The notes beneath the pieces were generated by a model that was given only the letters and a program-made list of their open reading frames with translations, was not told the DNA's origin and searched no databases. From Isoetes taiwanensis (Eukaryota; Streptophyta; Lycopodiopsida; Isoetales; Isoetaceae), in the NCBI GenBank assembly GCA_021234155.1, contig JAJEKV010000314.1, positions 188,001-252,000 of the forward strand: a stretch of 64,000 nucleotides of DNA, read 5' to 3'. Shown piece after piece: positions 37,601 through 48,319 of this stretch. How positions within the stretch are numbered: the stretch's first letter is position 1; every line of letters begins with the position of its first letter. A program made the translations under genes and the position numbers.

Positions 37601-38289
37601 TTCAACTCCTTACAAGACACTTTGATTGGCGCATGTATTCATAGCTAGTGGCAAGCTCTATGAGAAGTGGTGACAGCCTTCTGAACATTAGATTTGACTT
37701 CTATGGATTTAAAGGAGCTCGTGGCAAGCTCAAGAGAAGTGGTGACACCTTCTCAACCTCTCATGATTTTTGTACTTCGTTGACATTGACATTCTTTGGT
37801 CAAGAATTCTCGGCGATATTATCGTTACTTCCCCTCACTTTGAACACTCTGTTGTAAATGTTTAACTTGATGTTATAAAGGTTCTACATAGTTTGGTTTG
37901 AGGGGGGGGGGATTAGCCCTTTGAGCTAAACCTATATATGAGTGGCATAGGCCACATGTATTTACTATATTGGACCCCCGATCTATGGCCCCGGATTTAG
38001 CCTAGATCTATGGTAGATGAGATGTCGGGTTAGGGTTAGGGTTTTGCTCTACTATTTAGAAAGAGCATTTCCTCTCATTTATTTAAGCTTTTGCTCACAT
38101 TTTGGAGCACCTCCTTTTGGAGCATCAATATGATTATATTTTGTTCATTCTTTGCTTTGTTCTTGTTCTTGGAGTCTCTTCCCACCTTCTTTTGTTGATT
38201 CATGAGCATTTGTGGCAGCCATGTGGCATCCCGCAATCATGGACTACTGCTGCAAGGTGTATGCCAAGAACCCCAAAAATCAACACTGC

Positions 38290-39152
38290 CATCATCTAGT
38301 CTAAATGGAAAAATTGCAGAGGAGATATGGAGTAAAAGAAAAACAAGGTATGATTTGTTCAAAGTGTTTGGAAGTCTTGCATTTGCACATGTTCCTAAAG
38401 CTCAGAGGAAGAAATTAGATGATTGATCCATGAAAGGGTTTCTAATAGATTATGATAACATGTCTAAACAGTATAGAATATATCAGCCAGAAACAAGAAG
38501 AATAATAGTTAGTAGGGATGTTAAATTTGACGAGTCAGTACTATATAATTCTAAGCATATTGTGAATTATAGGTCTGATCCGATTGCTACTTGATCCATG
38601 ATAACAAAGATAAATGAGACAATAGACTTGAATGAGGATGAACTTCTAGAAAAGCAAAATGAAGAGACATTTAATGAAGGAAAAATGGATGCTGGATCAG
38701 CAAATACACATGATAGCAATGCTGAAATAAGCAGCTCCATAAATGATGATTCAATGAAGTGAAAAAGGCTTACTGAGGTTGAAAATTTGAAGCAAAGTGG
38801 TCAGCAAATGGATATAGATTTCTATGGTAGGACTGAAAAGGAACAAGCAAATGGCTTCAAGAATTAGAAGTGCATGATATAATGGCTATTTTAGAGCCTA
38901 ACATCCCTAAAAGTTATGATGAATCAATGGCATCTGAGGATGTACAGAAATGGCAAAGAAGCAATGGAAGACGAGATGAATTCCGAGAGGACTTATGAAT
39001 TGGCAAAAGAACCAAATAACGAAATATAGTTGGAAACAAATGGGTATATAAAATCAAAACGAGAAACAATGGAGAGCAAAAGTTTGAAGCAAGACTTGTT
39101 GTGCAAGGATTTTCTCAAAAAAGGGGAATAGATTATGATGAAACGTTCTCGC
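38290..39152 (+). pseudogene. Copia polyprotein, integrase end and start of RT
   Basis: The integrase C-terminal part (KTRYDLFKVFGSLAF...) is followed by the DYDNMSKQYRIY and RRIIVSRDVKFDES blocks typical of the Copia linker region. After a stretch of stops, the start of the RT is recognisable near 38990-39150 in broken frames, ending at DYDETFS. There the foreign insertion begins. Confidence 0.85.
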
Positions 39153-40162
39153 TTTATCCCATCGATCCAGAGACATCGGATCGCCATTCTAGAATGGGAC
39201 GAGCATGCAGGTTTTGCATGCATGCGGCGCGATGCCCGCTCGGGTTGGGAGTTCGCTATTTTAGGCGTGCAGCCGCGATCGACGCCTCATCGGCCTCCTC
39301 TTCTCTGCCCAGCACCTATTTCTCTTTGAATTGTTTTCCGTGCGGGGGGGCTTCTTCCTGCCCTGGTTTGGCCAATTTGGCGTTCTTTCATCTTTGTCCT
39401 TTCAGGCCTTTAGCCTTCGCCCCATGACCTTCGCCCTCGATCTTAGTTTGTAAGGAAGTCCTTTGGTATTAGGGGCGGTTTGTTGGTTTCATGCGAGTCC
39501 CATTCTAGAATCCCATCGATCCGAGACATCGGATCGCCATTCTAGAATGGGGCGCGATCTGTTTTGCATGCATGCGGCGGCGCATGCCCGATTACGGTTG
39601 GGAGTTCGCTATTTTAGGCGTGTTTTACTGATCGACGTCTCATCGGCGCTTCCTCTTCTCTCTCGCCAGCCTATTTCTCTTTGAACCCACCCTCCCCCTT
39701 CTTTGTTTTGTATTTTTATCGCATTGGCGCGCGTAATCAGCCCCTCCACTCTGGGAGGTTTGTTTTGTCTTGTTGTTTTGTTGGTGATGTGCAGGTACAG
39801 GTTAACGAGCGGCATCTGTTTTCGACTTCTCCATTCGTGGGTTTTGGGAGCGATTTTTATGCCTTACGTTTGTCTAAGCCCCTTGTCAAGGCTTATCACT
39901 AGGGTTTTTCCTCGAAAACCCGAAAAAGGGCTGGGTTTTTAATCGGTGATAAGCTTCGGCAGTACACTAGCCCAATCTCTATTAGCATTGTATTTTGTTG
40001 GGGTCCAAATGATATAATTGGATTTTCCCTTTATTTTTTTGTGGGTAGTTCGCATGTGTGCGACTACCCATTATCCACCATTGTAGAAAATCTGCTGAGA
40101 TGAATGAGAAGCAAGTCTAAGTCGGGCGGTTTGTTGGTTTCATGCGAGTCCCATTCTAGAAT
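39153..40162. mobile_element. Tandem-dimer insertion inside the Copia RT
   Basis: Two units, 39158-39511 and 39512-40162, start alike (CCCATCGATCC.GAGACATCGG, then a CCATTCTAGAATGG palindrome). They also end alike (GGCGGTTTGTTGGTTTCATG then CGAGTCCCATTCTAGAAT). They share about the first 180 bp and then differ in length and content. Start and end also contain inverted versions of CCATTCTAGAATGGGAC. The insertion splits the Copia RT precisely: DYDETFS on the left, VRMNNIK on the right. I do not recognise the family. A foldback element or a SINE-like dimer are possibilities. Confidence 0.7.
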
Positions 40163-41600
40163 TGTTAGAATGAATAATATCAAAGTTTTGCTTGCATTTT
40201 GCTAATGCGATCAATCTTGAAGTCCATCACATGGATGTAAATACTGCTTTTCTAAATGCAGACTTGGATGAAGAGATTTATATGTATCAAGCGCCTGGGT
40301 TTGAAACAGGTAAAAATCTGGTTTGGAAATTAAAGAAAGCAGTTTATGGTCTAAAACAGTCTCAAAGACAGTGGTATTTATGCATGGATAGTTTTCCCAG
40401 AGAACAAGGTTTCGTGAAGTTGCAAAATGATGGAAATCTTTACATATTTAAAGATGAGGATCAATTTTGCATAACGGCCTATATGTAGATAATAATATCA
40501 TGGTTTCTAATCATATGAAATGTTTGAATCATTGCAAAGGTATTCTGAGTAATAAATTCAAGATGTCGGATCTTGGAGAACTAAAGAGCTTTGTAGGAAT
40601 GGAAGTCTATAGAGATTGAGATTATAAGAGGCTGACATTAACGCAAATAAGTAACATCCAAGGTATACTTAAAAAAATTTGGCTTATTGAAATGCAACTT
40701 GTAAGCACATCTTTAGGAGTTGAAGTGAAGTTATCAAAGGATATGAGTCCAAAGAGTGATGAAGAAGTGGAAAAAATGAACAAATATCCATTTAGAGAAT
40801 TGATAGATTGCTTGTTATGCGTGGCAAACTATTTGGAGACTGATATTGCATATAGTGTTAATTTGCTTACTAGGTTTGTGGAAAGACCTGGGAAGACTCA
40901 TTGGCATGCAACAAAAAGAGTATTAAGGTTTTTAAAGGGGACTCAGGATACATGACTAACTTTCTCAAATAGTAATATGAAATTAGAAGCATACTCAGAT
41001 GCTGACTGGGGAGGTGACATAGACTCAAGAGAGTCCACGACAGGATATGTTCTAAAGCTAGGAGGAGGTTGCATATCATGGAAAAGCAAGAAAGCAGGAT
41101 GCATTGCTATGTCCACGGTCGGAAGCCGAAGTACAATGCTGCATCACTGACCTCCAGGGAAATAATATGGACAAGAAGATTATTGGATGAACTAGGTGCA
41201 GTACAAGCATCTCCTACTATTCTGTATGTGGATAGTTTGAGTTACTTGGCTATAACTAAACACATTGAATTACATATTCATTTCACATGTGATATGGTAG
41301 CTAAGAAGTTGATAATAGTTGAATACAAACATATTAAAGAACAAACAACTGATATTTTTACAAAGATGTTGCCCGCTCATAGATTTTGCCGAAGTCCGCA
41401 CTTAGGAATTGAAGTTGTCAAAAGAAAATCTGATATTGATGCAAATATCACAGAAGTTGAAACAGTAGAAGAAAGGTCTGATACAGTTGCATTATGTGAC
41501 ACAAGAATAGAAAATGATAAAGCAATGGAGTTAAGTTGAGAAACAAAGTCAGTAAAGAAAAGTATGATCAGGTTAAACCAAATATTGCATCAAAGGGGAA
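40163..41600 (+). pseudogene. Copia RT and RNase H, continued
   Basis: After the insertion the RT resumes with VRMNNIK. It shifts by one base in a T-run near 40198 and continues with the HHMDVNTAFLNADLDEEIYM block (motif A region), then WKLKKAVYGLKQS. The position of the catalytic Y-V-D-D box (near 40480) reads across a stop. RNase H follows with GTQDT, then DADWGGDIDSRESTTGY at about 41000-41050. Multiple stops show it is inactive. Confidence 0.88.
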
Positions 41601-43124
41601 TGTGAGATTTAATTGTTGATGCAAGTAGTTGAGAATAGATTACAACATATTTGGTGCCTAGGAAATACTTCATATATTGTTAATGGTTGATCTGAGGCAC
41701 AATATTGCAGACATTGTCAATGGTTGGTCTAAGACATTATATCGATGCCCTAATATAGATAGACCTATCTGGACAAATAGTAGTGAAAAATGTGTATCTA
41801 CGAGACTGGAAACCCCTAAATCGACTGCACCTAAGCTGGATTGATTCATGTATAAGTATGTAAACTTTGGATTGATCGATCGGTTCTCGTGACCTTGATC
41901 GGATCGATCCTCTGAGTAATACAAGAAGTATTGGGTAAGGTTAAGTCTTGATATTCTTTTGAATTACAGGTCAAGGGGAGCTATATGTTTAAATCGGCTA
42001 TATTTCATGATTATAATGGTTAACATCATTTCTTAATACATTCTTATTGCCAACGGTTAGATGTGAATTGCTAAATTATTTGATGTCCTTGGCTGCTGCT
42101 GAGAGAGGTGTTTTGGGAGAAGTCGCCACGACAAACCTCAAGAGCTACAGCCTTTCCTCAGAACCGTGGTTCGATGCCGAAAGTGTAAAGAACGCAAAAC
42201 GCTGGTCCCCGCTAAGTCACATACCCTGCGCTTATGCCCGGAATGTACCAAGCAATACCGCGACTTTCCCTCAAGACTAGAAAGGCCGTGTACATTGCGG
42301 CCCATCAACAGAAATGTTCTTCCTCCCCGAACGCCATCCCAAGACCTTCTAGCGGAGAGTGCCGGTGAGACCGTCATCGCCCATGGGAAAAATCACTCCA
42401 GACCAGTGGGGGCAATACCTACAACAGCTCTACAACCGAAGGGTGCACGGGCAGCATTACCCTCCCACCGGGCCCAGTATCAGCAATCACAGAGGCGGAG
42501 GTAACGCAGGGGCTGCAACGTCTAGACAATGGGAAAGCACCAGACCTTGATGGCATGCATGCAGAGTTACTCAAGTGGGCAGGGCCACCCATAGCACCTA
42601 AGATGTGGACATGTTCAACAAGACATTATGGGAAGGCTTTCCCCCGCAATGGACCACTAGCAGGGTTGTCCCAATCTACAAGGCAGGAGACCCGCATTGC
42701 CCTGGGCCACCAGGACCATCATGATCGCTTCGGTGTTTGCAAAGCTCCTGGCCGATCCTCCCCGAGCAGTTGGCGGGGATGGGCGGGGTAGCGGCCAGGC
42801 GCGTGCATTCACACGAGGCGGTGATTCGGCCGAGGCACTCAACCATAGATCATATCTTCACGCCGGACTCGGTTGAGGACAGCCGAGAACCGGCGGCGGG
42901 ATCTCAGATATTCTTTCAGACTTCGGCCAAGGCTTTGACATTGTGCCTCGGGAAAAGCCGTAAAGCAAGATTCCAGCAGCCTAAATGTCCTCCCGAATTG
43001 CGTAACGCGATTATGCAGGTTATAGGAGACATGCATCGGGCCGGTTAAAACCGGGGCGGGCCACTACCATTCGAGAGCAAAGGGGGTCCATCAAGGGTGC
43101 CCTCTCTCTCCCACAATATTTGGC

Positions 43125-43517
43125 ATGTACATTGATCAGCTGGAGAGCTGGCTCGCTGATAATGGAGGCACTGGGGCCCACCTCCTACATCAGATCATCA
43201 GGCAACCAATCTATGCTAACGATGTGGACCTCCTAGCATACACTCGGGCGGACATGCAACGCCATCTCGATGCCCTGGACACGTTTTGCCAGGTGATTGA
43301 TATGCGTGTCAACTTAACCAAAACCAAGGTGGTTCTGATATCGTTCGCACGCCAACCATCGCCTCCAATCCTCACTTATCGTGGCCAAAATGTTGAAGTG
43401 GTGTCCGCTTACAAATATTTGGGGGTGGAGTTCCCGTCGGCCATGAACTGGGACAATTCTATCCGGCTGCGAGCCCGCAGCAGGTTGGAAAGCACTCTAT
43501 ACAATGAAGAACAATAG
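43125..43517 (+). pseudogene. LINE reverse transcriptase fragment
   Basis: This is the longest intact RT frame of this copy (130 codons). It starts in YIDQLESWLADN and ends before the thumb. The catalytic box, expected as Y-A-D-D, reads YANDVDLLAY, so one residue is substituted. NLTKTKVV and SAYKYLGVEF follow as usual for this LINE group. Stops lie on both sides. Confidence 0.85.
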
Positions 43518-43618
43518 CCACAATGAGTATGGAGTCAGATGATTGGGCCCACCAATCGCACCTATTTAAGGTGCTAGTAGAACCTGTGCTTTTGTACGGG
43601 GTCGAGGTCTAGGGCCCA

Positions 43619-43957
43619 GTGATTTCCCTCGCCACTTGGAACGACTTGGAGCAGATGCAGAAAGCTTTCTTGGCACGAGCCCTGGGGGTGAAGTCCACAG
43701 CCCCATACCAGATACTGTTGCAGGAAACATGTTTCTTGCCTCTTCAAAGAGGAGCCCTTGATAGACACATCATCTACTTTCAGAAGGTGGTCAGCATGGA
43801 CGATATTCGTCTCCCTCACCTCCCTTACACTATGGCAATGGGGCCTCAATGCCTAAAAGCCTGCTGGTGGGAAAAGAGAGCTCAGTGGCTGGCCAGATGG
43901 AATGTGGGAAAAGGGCGTCCAAGAGCAAACGGAGGGCATCGCTACTGCCCTGGATAA
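43619..43957 (+). pseudogene. LINE post-RT segment
   Basis: An open frame of 112 codons with KAFLARALGVKSTAPYQILLQE, which aligns by eye with EELGVRKQIPYAILLAE in the LINE at 58.7 kb and with the 33.2-kb copy. The function of this segment between the RT and the knuckle is not known to me. Confidence 0.75.
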
Positions 43958-44104
43958 TACCTTGACGCATGCTTCCTCAGTAAGCTATGAAATGCCAGCA
44001 CCCTTGACAGGTCAAGACGGCACATTATCAACGCCACATAAATCCCAGATTGGAGCGGGGCTCGCAATGCTATCTGCACACTCATCTACCCATGAATATG
44101 TAGC

Positions 44105-45385
44105 AAAATAACGGGGGGTTCCAGGGGGATTTGATATAGATATAATTCTTGAAACCATAGGCCATATCCCAAAAATAATTCAATGGGTTATTATAAAAAA
44201 AAATGGATTTTAGATAAAAAATAGTCACATTAGCTCACTGGTTAGATTGGTTAAAGTCGTCTTATTAGGACATTGAGTTATTTTGGTAGAGGTTGAATCG
44301 TATTTCATATTCTAAAAGCTTAAGTGAACCGTGATAGAGGCTCCATATACTATCAAAACCTTTAGGCAAACTCAGATTTGACATCTTAAAATCATAGGCG
44401 CCCCTAATCATAATTGAGCATAATCAAAACGAGAGGTGTCCAGAGGCTCCAACATGGATCTGGGCCGTAGGATTGACAGATCCGACGACTGTGGTAGTCC
44501 AAGGTGCACCTCGTTTAGAATATGTAGCAAAATAACGGGGGTTCCTGTGGGGATTTGATATAGATATAATTTTGAAACCATAGGCCATATCCCAAAAAAT
44601 AATTCAATGGGTTATTATAAAAAAACATGGATTTAAGATAAAAAAATAGTCACATTAGCTCTTTGGTTAGATTGGTTAAAGTCGTCTTATTAGGACATTG
44701 AGTTATTTTGGTAGAGGTTCGAATCCCCGTATTTCATATTCTAAAAGCTTAAGTGAAACCGTATAGAGGCTCCATATACTATCAAAACCTTAGGGAAACT
44801 CGTATTTGACATCTTAAAATCATAGGCGTCCCCAATCATAATTGAGCATAATCGAAACGAGAGGTGTCCAGAGGCTCCAACATACCGGGGCCGTAGGATT
44901 GACTGATCCGACGACTGTGGTAGTCCAAGGTGCACCTCGTTTAGAATATGTAGCAAAATAACGGGGGGTTCCAGGGGGATTTGATATAGATATAATTCTT
45001 GAAACCATAGGCCATATCCCAAAAATAATTCAATGGGTTATTATAAAAAAAAACATGGATTTAAGATAAAAAATAGTCACATTAGCTCACTGGTTAGATT
45101 GGTTAAAGTCGTCTTATTAGGACATTGAGTTATTTTGGTAGAGGTTGAATCCAGGTATTTCATATTCTAAAAGCTTAAGTGAAACCGTGTATAGAGGCTC
45201 CATATACTATCAAAACCTTAGGCAAACTCGTATTTGACATCTTAAAAATCATAGGCCCCCCAATCATAATTGAGCATAATCAAAACGAGAGGTGTCCGAG
45301 GCTCCAACATGGGCCTCGGGCAGAGGATTGACAGATCCGACGATCGGGTGGTAGTCCAAGGTGCACCTCGTTTAGAATATGTAGC
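44105..45385 (+). mobile_element. Three head-to-tail copies of a ~427-bp Pol III-type repeat inside the LINE
   Basis: Units start after GAATATGTAGC at 44094, 44518 and 44944, and the same 11 bases close the array at 45375-45385. Periods are 424, 426 and 431 bp. The 11-mer is also the LINE target sequence on both sides, so it looks like a target-site duplication repeated at every junction. Each unit carries a tRNA-like part about 120 bp from its start: an A-box-like TAGCTCACTGG and, 60 bases on, a B box. The B box is perfect (GGTTCGAATCC, 44716-44726) in unit 2 and damaged in units 1 and 3. The units are nearly identical. No protein is encoded. Confidence 0.85.
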
Positions 45386-45909
45386 GCAGATCCATTGCCT
45401 CTATCCGCACAGGTACACACAATCTCCAGATTGAGACAGGGAGATGGGTTGAGGAGCTGCGTCAAGAAAGGCTTTGTCAACGCTGCCAGGTTGGAGCTGT
45501 GGAAGACGAATGCCACACACTTCAAACTTGCCCGGCATATGATGACATTCGGACACGCTATACTGAGCTGGTTCATCCTGGCCAGCCCCCACATGAGATG
45601 CTAAGCACGAGCTCAGTACGGAGGTTGGGCTCATACGTTCAAGAGATCATGGATCGCCGAGATCAGCTTGGCCCTCAGGCACTCACCTGATGCATATACA
45701 TATTTATGTCTATATTTGTACTTGTTTTTGTATCCGCATACCTTGACAACAAGCCTATTCTGTCGCGATTTTTTTCCCCAAACAACCCTTTAGGGCTTTA
45801 GAGAGGGGTTTTTTTAACCCGGGTAGTAATACGTTTGCTGCGCCTCTTGTTGGGTCTCATAAGCCAATTGGTCTCCGTGGATGAAAAAAATTCTATTCTA
45901 TTCTATTCT

Positions 45910-46590
45910 AATCAAGCTTGAATTTGAAATTATTATCAATGTGGTATCTAAATAGCATTTGGCATGGTCTTTTATGGTCCTATGATTTTACCAGTTGATG
46001 ATGCGTTGGTACGACATTCTTACTTGTCTTTCCAACTAAAACATCTATTTTGTTTGGGTCTTTCCAACTAAAACATCTACTTTGTTTGGGGCACTGCTCT
46101 TCTAACCATGGCTATTATTGTATGCCTCGACCATAGTTGCAGATTTAAGGACTAGGATTTTCAATCGTTCGTGTCTGCATAAATGCAACCAGAGACACAT
46201 GATTACCCTACATAATAAGAGACACTCTTACACTGCAATATTTAGCAAAATACTCAACGTGCTAAATAACTTTGATAAAGTTAAAACATTGACAACGAAA
46301 GAATCTAGTATCTTTCAATAGCCTAGACAAATATTATCGTTTTCTAAATATATGCAGATATTATATGCCTATCATAATCAAGTGTCAACATCATTTTATA
46401 CAATTTATCCTTATATTGTTTCTAGATCCACATATTACCTATCAAACAAAACTTATAAAAACTTTTACTAAATATTATCAAATTAGCCAACATTTCCTTA
46501 GCATAACCAAACTTAAATATAAAGAAATTACACAAGTTTCCTTATGTGCAACCTCAGCATTGAACGTTCGTTTCCTATTGAAGTGTTCTC
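45910..46590. other. Intergenic
   Basis: A 33-bp direct duplication (CTTTCCAACTAAAACATCTA type) lies at 46027-46090. No gene was recognised. Confidence 0.4.
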
Positions 46591-47260
46591 AAGGAAGCTT
46601 TATTTCCAGTTTAGAAAATGTCTCAATTTTTAGATTTTCCAAGTTTGAAGGATACCTTTATAGAATCTTACGAAACCTAGTTGAATGTTCACAATCTAGA
46701 GGGAATCCTCGTAGAATCTTAGGGAACCTAGCTGAATTTTATGGAATCATGGAGAATCTGCATAAAATCTTAACTTGAATCTACATTAGAGTCTTAAAAA
46801 ACCTAGAGAAATAATGAAAGAACGCAAAGGAATCTAAATGAATTTGAGAAAGTCATGCAATTTTGATGAATCTAAGAAGAATCTAAAAAGGAATCTTAAG
46901 AAATGTCTAGGGGAAACTTCATTAAATCTCTATAGAGTCTTATAGAATAAAGAGGGATCTTAAGGTATTGAGGGGAATCTTTGTAGAATTCTATTGAATC
47001 TTGGAGAATCTTAATAGAGCGTTCGAAAATCTAGAGAAATTTCTTAGGAACCTTGGGGAATCCTTATGGAATAGTAATCTAGGAAAATCTTCATCAATTG
47101 TCAGGTAAACTAAGGGAATATAAGTAGATCTTAGGGAAATCCATGTGAAAATTCGTAAAATATTGGAGAATCTATTGGAATCTTTGTGGAACCTTAGAAA
47201 ATCTAAGGGTTATTTAAGGATTATGAAGATCTCAAAATCTATTCAGAATGTCCATTGAGG
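46590..47260. repeat. Degenerate short repeat (GAATCTTAGGGAA type)
   Basis: Variants of TAGAATCTTAGGGAACCTAG recur every 20-45 bases for over 600 bp, with strong divergence. It resembles an old minisatellite and has no coding potential. Confidence 0.65.
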
Positions 47261-48040
47261 ATAAGGGCATGTAACAGCCTGAAAAATCTATCAAACTCAG
47301 TCTGAATTTGAAGTCCTCAGCACTATTACATGATTCAAATGCTAGATGAGAGCCTGTTGTGCTTGGTTCTTGATACTGTTGATATGCAGGTATTTGTTAA
47401 ATGTTACCCCAAATTAGTTCTATTTTGGGCCTATATATTTAGGAAATAGATCCCAGTACTTTGTGTTAACCAATATATTTATGATATATATTTTACGTTG
47501 TTAAAATGATCTTTAACCAGATAATATTTTGTTTTAGAATTGCATTGAATTGTTGTTTAGGTAGTCCTTGTGCGCAAGGATAAAGTAGCATTATCGGTAA
47601 AACATATTTGAAAAGTATAATTTTATTGCAAAATGAAAATAATTCTTTGGATGAAGTTAAGAACATATTATTTAATTGAATGTTTCTACTTAGGAATTGC
47701 TTCTTTGTAAGTTGTGTAAGTATATTATTCGTTTTTTCCATGTATTATAGCGTTTGGTTCAAATTTTATTCCCTACCATTGATCTCAAGTGATATTCCGT
47801 GATTGTGCGGATCAACGGCCACTATATTTTGAGAGAAAAACACAAGCCAGCATCAATGGTGCAAAACGAACCTATGGTTGAAGAAAAAAAACAAGTGAAA
47901 TAAAAAAAACCAGTGATGACCAAACGGGTAGGGCCTTCTGCCTTCTCACAGCCCTCCCAATCCCTGCATTCATCCAGGACACAACCTACATTCTGGTAGC
48001 CCCCACCTATCTTTCAGATAAAAACGCTGCTGCACAACAA
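47260..48040. other. Intergenic, nothing recognised
   Basis: AT-rich spacer. An 82-codon minus-strand frame (47741-47493) is Lys/Ile-rich and unconvincing. Confidence 0.35.
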
Positions 48041-48044
48041 ATTC

Positions 48045-48315
48045 TTGGTCCATTGTCATCATATCGCCAATAAATTTTTGCACCACCATCCGATTGCTCC
48101 TCGTAGCGTTAATTGGCTAATGGGTAAGACCCGGGCCACCGGATCTGTTACTGGCGGGATCGCCTGGCGTATCTTTGCCACATCGCAGGGGTTCCCATCA
48201 ATAGGGATTGGGTAGCCACGAGAAAGCTTGTCTGCATGAACTACAATGGGATTTGAACCCACAAATGCCCATAATCCTCCGCGGCTGCCATAGCCAGGCT
48301 AGATCGACGCCTAAA
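48045..48315 (-). mobile_element. tRNA-derived SINE, minus strand
   Basis: On the minus strand, from about 48312, the sequence gives an A-box-like TAGCCTGGCTATGG (near 48300-48286). About 35 bases on comes a perfect B box, GGTTCAAATCC (48248-48258). Box spacing fits a tRNA head. A non-tRNA body follows down to about 48050, ending in an A/T-rich tail. There are no flanking tRNA stems good enough for a functional tRNA, so I call it a SINE. Confidence 0.7.
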
Positions 48316-48319
48316 AATC

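Larger units (their letters stand above)
38230..41968 (+). mobile_element. Copia-type LTR retrotransposon relic with 3' LTR, 5' part missing
   Basis: Order of readable parts: end of the integrase (from 38290, with VFGSLAFAHVPKAQR), a long acidic linker, reverse transcriptase, RNase H (DADWGGD near 41000), a polypurine tract (41592-41600) and a 3' LTR 41601-41968 that starts TG and ends CA. Integrase before RT is the Copia order. Gag, protease and the 5' LTR are not found upstream. The RT is interrupted between its first two blocks by the insertion at 39153-40162. Several stops and one-base shifts add to the damage. Confidence 0.9.
42080..45908 (+). mobile_element. LINE of the (TTCTA)n-tail family, interrupted by a repeat trimer
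   Basis: Readable blocks are EPWFDAE near 42160 (linker after a lost endonuclease), RLDNGKAPDLDGMHAELLKW near 42520, RVVPIYKAGDPH near 42665 and the palm and thumb part at 43125-43517. The LEQMQKAFLARALGVK segment lies at 43640. After the insertion at 44105-45374 the C-terminal knuckle CQRCQVGAVEDECHTLQTC follows (45470-45535), then a 3' end homologous to 33895-34018 and TTCTA repeats to 45908. It sits directly downstream of the Copia LTR. Confidence 0.88.

Noticed and set aside
38029-38046. GGGTTAGGGTTAGGG as an interstitial telomere
   Set aside because: Only two units of TTAGGG are present; this is too short to distinguish from chance.
44651-44740. tRNA gene in the repeat trimer
   Set aside because: A and B boxes are present, but no acceptor-stem pairing is visible and the segment lies inside a repeated transposable unit.
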